This document shows, piece after piece, positions 58,506 through 64,000 of a DNA stretch of 64,000 bases. Every line of letters begins with the position of its first letter. Position 1 is the first letter of the stretch. Origin of the DNA: Lunularia cruciata (lineage: Eukaryota; Streptophyta; Marchantiopsida; Lunulariales; Lunulariaceae); NCBI GenBank assembly GCA_948567375.1, contig OX419757.1, positions 69,626,001 to 69,690,000 of the forward strand. Direction: 5' to 3'. The notes beneath the pieces were generated by a model. It was not told the DNA's origin. It saw nothing but the letters and a program-made list of their open reading frames with translations, and did not search any database. The translations under genes and the position numbers were made by a program.

Positions 58506-60765
58506 ATGTCACGCCATTTGTAGTGTTGCATCTAGATTGCTCGGACACTAAAGTTGCAGTGATATCAGCTAGAGTTATTTTATCAGTTTCTCAGAGACTA
58601 CTTTCCGACGGTTAGATTTCATGTTTGGGTATTGACTTCACGGTAGAGCCCACCATCACTTTGTATCATTTGCACCGTCAAGTGTGCCGTCAACAAGACC
58701 GTTAGGGTTTAGACTTAGCTCGGGTCCAGGGGGTATCCTTTTGAAGTGCAGCTCCAGAGAGCTCACTTCTCTGATGTTGAGCCTTCAAGTTCTTGGCTAT
58801 GGTGGACAGAGGCCAGCGAGCGTCACTTGGATTCTTTATATTAGAATGGGTGTGACTTGACTGTAATTAGTGCCCAGTTGTTTGCACTTTATAGAGTGAC
58901 AGATCAAGTACTGATCTGAGGTGAGTTGAGTTGAAAGTGGTAAACAATCTGATTACATCAAAGAAGTGAAGTCAGGGGAAATTGAGTATAGAATTGTAAG
59001 TGTTGGTGATATCTCCAAGCTCATTGGATCGTTCGTAGCTTGATTCTAGTTTAGTTTTTCCCTAGTGTACAAAAGCTCATTCAATTGATGCAGATTTGGC
59101 AATAAGGCAGACAATATGCGGAAGCACTGGCCAATTTTTGAGCATAGAAGGAGCAAATTTTGAGCAATGGTTATAATTTTGAGCTCAAGAGGTGAATGCA
59201 AGACTAATTTGTTGCGAGTTGAGCTTAGAAAGTCAAATTGAAGGTGGAGTTGGGAAGCTATTTTCATGAATTTGTGATTTGGAGAAACTTGTGTTTTCAA
59301 TTTGGCTCGAGTGGAAAGTTAGCGGGGGATTTGGCGATCAACCAAATTTAGGGTTTACGTCAAATTTTACATCAGATTTTGGCTGGATTTTACGTTTGAT
59401 TTTGGCCACATTTGGAGGAGTTTTGCTAGTTTAGAGTATTTTTGCAAGTTTGGAGGAGATTTGAAATGGTAAGAAGAAATGCCTCATTTGGGTATTTAGA
59501 GGCTTTGAGGCATAGGGCTATGGGCTATGAGAGACTACAAAGGCCTAGAAGAGCCAAAAGGGCTAGCAAGCCAGCTTGCTGGCGTGAGGCTAGCTAGTTT
59601 AGAGTAGATCTTGGTCATTGGTTGGCAAAATTTGCCTTTCCCGTTAGATTGTGTGCGAAGAGGTTTGACCCATAGATCTCTTGTTCATAGACTGGTGCAA
59701 ATTAGCTAATTGGTCCACTCTTACTTGTTGTCCTAGTGATTGTGCCACTATTATCTATACACTTGTAGCTTTGGCTAGGAGAGGTAGTTTGATCCCATTC
59801 TTGGTGATCTAGGTAACTTAGGACTTAGATACAAACTTCTCTTATATCAAATGGTGGTAGAGTCAATCTCGTGTTGTTTTATGAGATGGAGTGTTTCGTT
59901 TAGATTTCTTGTGATTGGATCCCTTTCATTCTTTGCTTCTTGTTTGTGCACCGTGTTTGTGTGAGGTGCCCTGACTTTTGAGCGTTGGTGCTTTGGTGTG
60001 CTCTCGATAGTGAGGCTGGAGTGATGACCAATCAGACTACCTTTGTTTCTCTCCGGTGAGGTAGGAAGTGATGACCTGTAGACCGTTGTTGTGGGGATTG
60101 TAAGGTCTTGAGAATGCACTAGGCACCTGACTTCTTGCGCTTATGCTGGCTTGTTCATCATAAGCTTGGCATTGGTTCTATTTTAACCTTTGTGACAACA
60201 ACTTCTCTCGGCAGACTTTTTGCTATTGTATCGCGTCTAATATTCCTGAGCTGTTATTCTAGACTATTTCTTACTCTAACCTTTTTAGGAGAGTGATTTG
60301 TTTTGCTGTAACATCTGGTCTAGCCAAGGACAAACTCAAGGATTTGAGGACTAGTCCATAGGTCATGCAACTGACTCAACTCCAAATTTTTGTTCCATGT
60401 CATGTTTGAATTTTGTAGCCTAGTTGAATACCGTGGCATTCATTCCATTCTTATTATTGTTCTTATTTTGTACACATACATTCAATAACGGGAAATCACT
60501 TCCATCTTCATATCAAGTTTCAAAGCAGACCTAACTGCATAATGTTTACATCTAAGCACACTGCCTAGTCAAGCATGTATAGAACACAAAGTTAGCTTGA
60601 TCTTAACTCCTATCTCTTATAGTTTTTGGTTTCTTGCTTGTAGTCTCCGCCTGATGTCTCTAAAGTCTTCATTACTCGGTAGAATTCCTTTGGTTTTTCC
60701 ATCTTGTCCTTATGAGTCCATACGGTCTCCTTCTCGAGTATTTCTCTCCTCACACTCCAATTCTT
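58506..60765. other. Repeat-derived spacer between the two arrays
   Basis: Mixed-composition DNA lying between inverted tandem arrays. I see no gene. The minus frame 60119-59847 has no recognisable domain. It may be the internal part of a non-coding retroelement, but no LTR pair or enzyme motif was found. Confidence 0.35.
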
Positions 60766-61200
60766 GACCTCCCTTGATCTTTTCTCTCGATTATTCTCCT
60801 AACCTTCTATCACTTGAAGCTCCTCCAAAATCCCTCTTTGTTCTCCTGAAACACTTCTTCTCAAAACCTCTCTGCCACTTCCCAAAACTCCTCTCTAGCC
60901 CTACTAATCCTCCGAAATCATTTCCTGCCAAGAACCTCTCTATCAACCTTCAACTTCTTCTTGAAACTCCTCATTGTTCTCCTGCAAAAAATTTCTCCTC
61001 AAAACCCCTATGCTATTTCTTGAAACTCCTCTCCAGCCCTACTGATCTTCCAAAAACTCCCTATCATGGACCTCTCCACTCGAAGTTCTTCTCAAAACCT
61101 CACTGATCTCTCGAGATCATTTTCTACCAAGAATCTCGGTCAACATCAATCCTCTCTCACTCAAAGCTTCTCTCTAGCCTTTCTAGTCTCCCAAAATACC
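60766..61200 (+). repeat. Degenerate pyrimidine-rich repeats
   Basis: Diverged units contain cttctcaaaacc(t/c)ct...aaactcctctccagccctactgatctt. Because CT-rich text lacks stops, a 110-codon frame is open (60774-61106); it is a repeat artefact. Confidence 0.65.
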
Positions 61201-61710
61201 TCCTGCATTTCTCTCCACTGTCTAACCAAAGCACTTCTAAATTTCTCTTTTCCTGCTTACCCTATCTCAATTCAAAAATTCATGTACATTCATGTTTTCC
61301 TTTCCCATTGTCCGACACAAAAGTACTTCTAAATTACTGCTTACCCTATCTCAATTCAAAAATTCATGCACAACCCTTCTTCCTTCTCCCACTATCTTGC
61401 ACAAGAGCACTTCCAAAATTTTCCTTTCTCATGCACACCTTGTCTTAATCCGAAAATTCATGCACATCCTTCTTTTTTTTCCCACTGTCTTGCACAAGAG
61501 CACTTCCAAAATTTTCCTTTCTCATGCACACCTTGTCTTAATCCAAAAATTCATGCACATCCTTCTTTCTTTTCCCATTGTCATGTACAAAAGCACTTCA
61601 AAAACTTCTTCTCTCCTGCACACCCTATCTCAATTGAAAATTTCATGCACAACCTTTCTTCCTTCTCACACTGTATTGCACAAGAGCACTTCCAAAATTG
61701 TCCCTTTTAC
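61200..61710 (+). repeat. 92-94-bp tandem array, four to five units
   Basis: Units marked by ttcatgcaca at about 61366, 61460, 61553 and 61645 share cttgcacaagagcacttccaaaattttcctttctc. Period 93 keeps the reading frame, so open frames of 172 and 183 codons run through it in two different phases, the mark of a non-coding repeat. It is related, in inverted orientation, to the array at 58.1-58.5 kb. Confidence 0.88.
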
Positions 61711-61719
61711 TTCAGTTCA

Positions 61720-62325
61720 TACACATGCCAACTTCTCAACTCAAAATTTCTTCTTTCTTGTCACTCCTTTGTCCTCCCTAGACATCTCCCAAAAAAATCA
61801 TTTTCTTTAGTTCCTGCACAGGCCAGCTTCTCAACTCAAAATTTCTCCTTTCCTATCATTCCTCCGTCCTCCCTAAATATCTCCCAAAAAAACCCTTTCT
61901 CTTTAGTTCCTGCATAGGTCAACTTCTCAACTCAAAATTTCTTCTTTCTTGTCACTCCTCTGTCCTCCTTAGACATCTCCCAAAAAAAACACTTTTTCTT
62001 CAGTTCTTGCAATCCTTCATTCCTTCGAGAAAAACCACTTTCTCTCCCCTACACTCTCAAGCCCTAACAGTCCATGCAAACATTTCTCTTTTGTCCAAGC
62101 ACTCCCTTTTCTGCACATCCTTCATTCCTTTGAGAAAAACCACTTTCTCTCCCCTGCACTCTCAAGCCTTAACAGTCCCTAAGAAAATTTCTCTTCTCCC
62201 CCAAGCACTTCCTCTCTGCACATCCTTCACTCTTTCGAGAAAAACCACTTTCTTTCCCCTGCACTTTCAAGCCCTAACAGCCTTACAAAAATTTCTCTTC
62301 TCCCCCAAGCACTTCCTCTTTGCTA
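61720..62325 (+). repeat. Two further CT-rich tandem arrays, about 105-bp period
   Basis: From about 61725 to 62010 roughly three units contain cttctcaactcaaaatttct...cctccctagacatctcccaaaaaa. From about 62013 to 62325 three units contain tcattcctt(c/t)gagaaaaaccactttct and ctctcaagccctaacagt. All are pyrimidine-rich on the plus strand. Confidence 0.82.
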
Positions 62326-64000
62326 TCTAGATTTACTTGCTCAAATGACACTAAATAAATATTCTCGAGATTCCAATTCCATAAACAAGTCATGTGTTGG
62401 TAGATCACAAAGTTGAGCTCCAAGTGTCGTGTAACACAAAGAAACTTTTGATATTAAGTATTACAAAGGGAAACTCTAGAGCTCACCAAATAGCACTAAC
62501 GCTTTATGAATCAGTTTCCTGACGACACTGTAAGAGTACATTGTCGTGTTCTGGTTTGCGTAGCTCGTAAAAAGTGACTTATCATAGTTTATCTCCACGT
62601 TAGTGGGGTAGGTTGCATGCTAGATCCGACGGATGAGATGTTGCCATGTGAGCCATATATGAACATGTATGTGATTGGCCACGTGGGTTACAATCTTATC
62701 ATGTTTGAGGGCTTTGATGAATAAAGATGAGGGCGAGTAGAGAGACGGGTGTGTATTAGTTTGGAGAGTCTCAAGGAGAGAAGGAAGTTGGGAGAGAGTT
62801 GTAGCAGAGAGCAAGTGTTAGAGCCTCAAAGGAAGCATTCGAGCATGAGATGTCCCATGCTCCCAATCTGCCACTCCCGAATCCTTTTCTCATCAGGCTT
62901 CAGATTTTACACTATGACAACTTACGGGATTGGTTGGTAGCACGTTACGGGATGGTATTTGTGGAGTCGGTGATGGGAAACCTAGATCATATCGTCCTTC
63001 TGGTGCTTACTTATGAGAATGTTTGGGACTTGACAATTTATATCCTTCTATAGTTGGGGAATGCCTAAAATTTCGCTCATAAGCTTCAAGGTGGAGTTGT
63101 GGGGTCCATTTGTCAAAAAGTAAAAAGAGTAAAAGAAAAATGTGCAAGAGCTTGGGTCCCAAGAGAGAAGTCAGGAGTTTTTCAACCATCGGGAGAGTTT
63201 GGTGAGGCCATTTGGGGAATAGAGGACATAGTTGGAAAGAGCAGATGACAAGCTACAATTTGCAAACAACAATCATACAATGTGAGCTGAGTATGAGAGG
63301 GATATAATCAATTGAGTGAAGGGGGGTTGAATTCATACACAAGAGCACAAAGTAGTCAATTGAGGGAGCTTTTTGAGACTTTTTCACTATCTATCAATGG
63401 GATTGGAGAGTAGACAATGTTTTTACAGTACTGAGTGTAGTAAATTCTAGTTTTGGGCCAATCTCAAATCAGATCCAATTGATTGAAGTTGAAGCTTATG
63501 GGATGTAAGGTGTTGGAGAAGAGCTAATGATCAGGTTTGGAGTTTTGGTCACTCCCCAAGTTGAAATTTGAATTTCTTTATGAAAATTTCCAGAGTTGTT
63601 GGTGGATAAGTTTAGCACCTCTGTGTGAAAGTTTCATGTGAATTCTTTAAATAGAGAAATCAAGGTATTGGATCAAGTATACATGGGTCTGTAGAGCTCA
63701 CAAGTTAGCACTGCTCAGGAATTTATCCACATCTAAAGATTGGAGTTGGATTAGACTACAAAAATTTGCAAGAGTTTAGAAAAAAACACAAACAACTATT
63801 GTGGAAAATTTTGTTGGTTCTAGATTTGTGAAGAGTGAGATCTGATGCAAAACATTGTGCTGAAAATACTGTCATAAGCTCGGTAGAGCAATTTTTCCTT
63901 TCATTTTGATTGGATATCAAATCTCATGTCTTGTGACTATGATTGAGAGTTTCAGGTTGCCAGAGTGTTTTTGAGGATCAAATGTATTTCTGAATCAGAA
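62326..64000. other. AT-rich right end without a recognisable gene
   Basis: Short open frames only (the longest is 67 codons). No RNA gene, transposon enzyme motif or LTR pair is recognised. Confidence 0.45.

Noticed and set aside
61292-61917. Long open frames of 172 and 183 codons on the plus strand
   Set aside because: Both run in different phases through a 93-bp CT-rich tandem array. Absence of stops follows from base composition and a period divisible by three, not from coding.
1-64000. CRISPR arrays, bacterial operons, rRNA or confident tRNA genes
   Set aside because: The tandem arrays have long diverged units without unique spacers, the genes are intron-containing plant genes, and I could not identify a tRNA cloverleaf or rRNA segment by reading.

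Overview
The window is nuclear DNA of a land plant. Genes are split by short spliceosomal introns, the proteins are plant-type (class I deacetylase of the HDA9 group, a 3xHMG-box protein, a 2-oxoglutarate oxygenase relic), and LTR retrotransposon debris fills the AT-rich stretches. The gene repertoire, which includes a KDM2/7-type JmjC protein and a bacterial-like pyrimidine-dimer-glycosylase-family protein, suggests a non-seed plant such as a bryophyte or lycophyte. That placement is inference; the species cannot be read from the sequence.

Layout. 66-3665 (minus): HDA9-like histone deacetylase, running off the left edge. About 4.1-25.9 kb: AT-rich, gene-poor. It holds four related LTR copies in two opposite orientations, a broken Ty3/gypsy integrase, a broken leucine-rich-repeat segment of NLR type lying between two LTRs, and several minisatellites. 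26.5-29.0 kb (plus): intact ten-exon 3xHMG-box gene. 30.0-30.85 kb (minus): two-exon gene for a plastid- or mitochondrion-targeted protein of the bacterial MSMEG_6728/Pyr_excise type, joined by a GC-AG intron. 31.9-39.3 kb (minus): 15-exon KDM2/7-like JmjC demethylase whose reading frame closes across every junction, including one apparent U12-type AT-AC intron. 43.9-45.5 kb (minus): Tim17/TIMMDC1-like membrane protein with one unresolved splice junction. 47.4-50.5 kb (minus): protein-L-isoaspartate O-methyltransferase in eight exons. 53.2-55.0 kb (minus): decayed 2-oxoglutarate/Fe(II) oxygenase. 56.7-64 kb: an almost pure A/T block, then repeat-derived DNA with two diverged, oppositely oriented tandem arrays.

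Three of the six readable genes act on chromatin (histone deacetylation, histone demethylation, HMG-box DNA binding). Two others are maintenance functions (putative UV-lesion repair, isoaspartyl protein repair). I see no operon-like or pathway coupling; this looks like an ordinary gene island between transposon-rich blocks. The most notable items are the glycosylase-family gene with a transit peptide, the KDM2/7-type JmjC gene with its AT-AC intron, and the NLR-like LRR relic enclosed by retrotransposon LTRs.

Exon coordinates were worked out by hand from protein-family similarity plus splice signals, with no transcript support. UTRs and promoters are mostly undefined.
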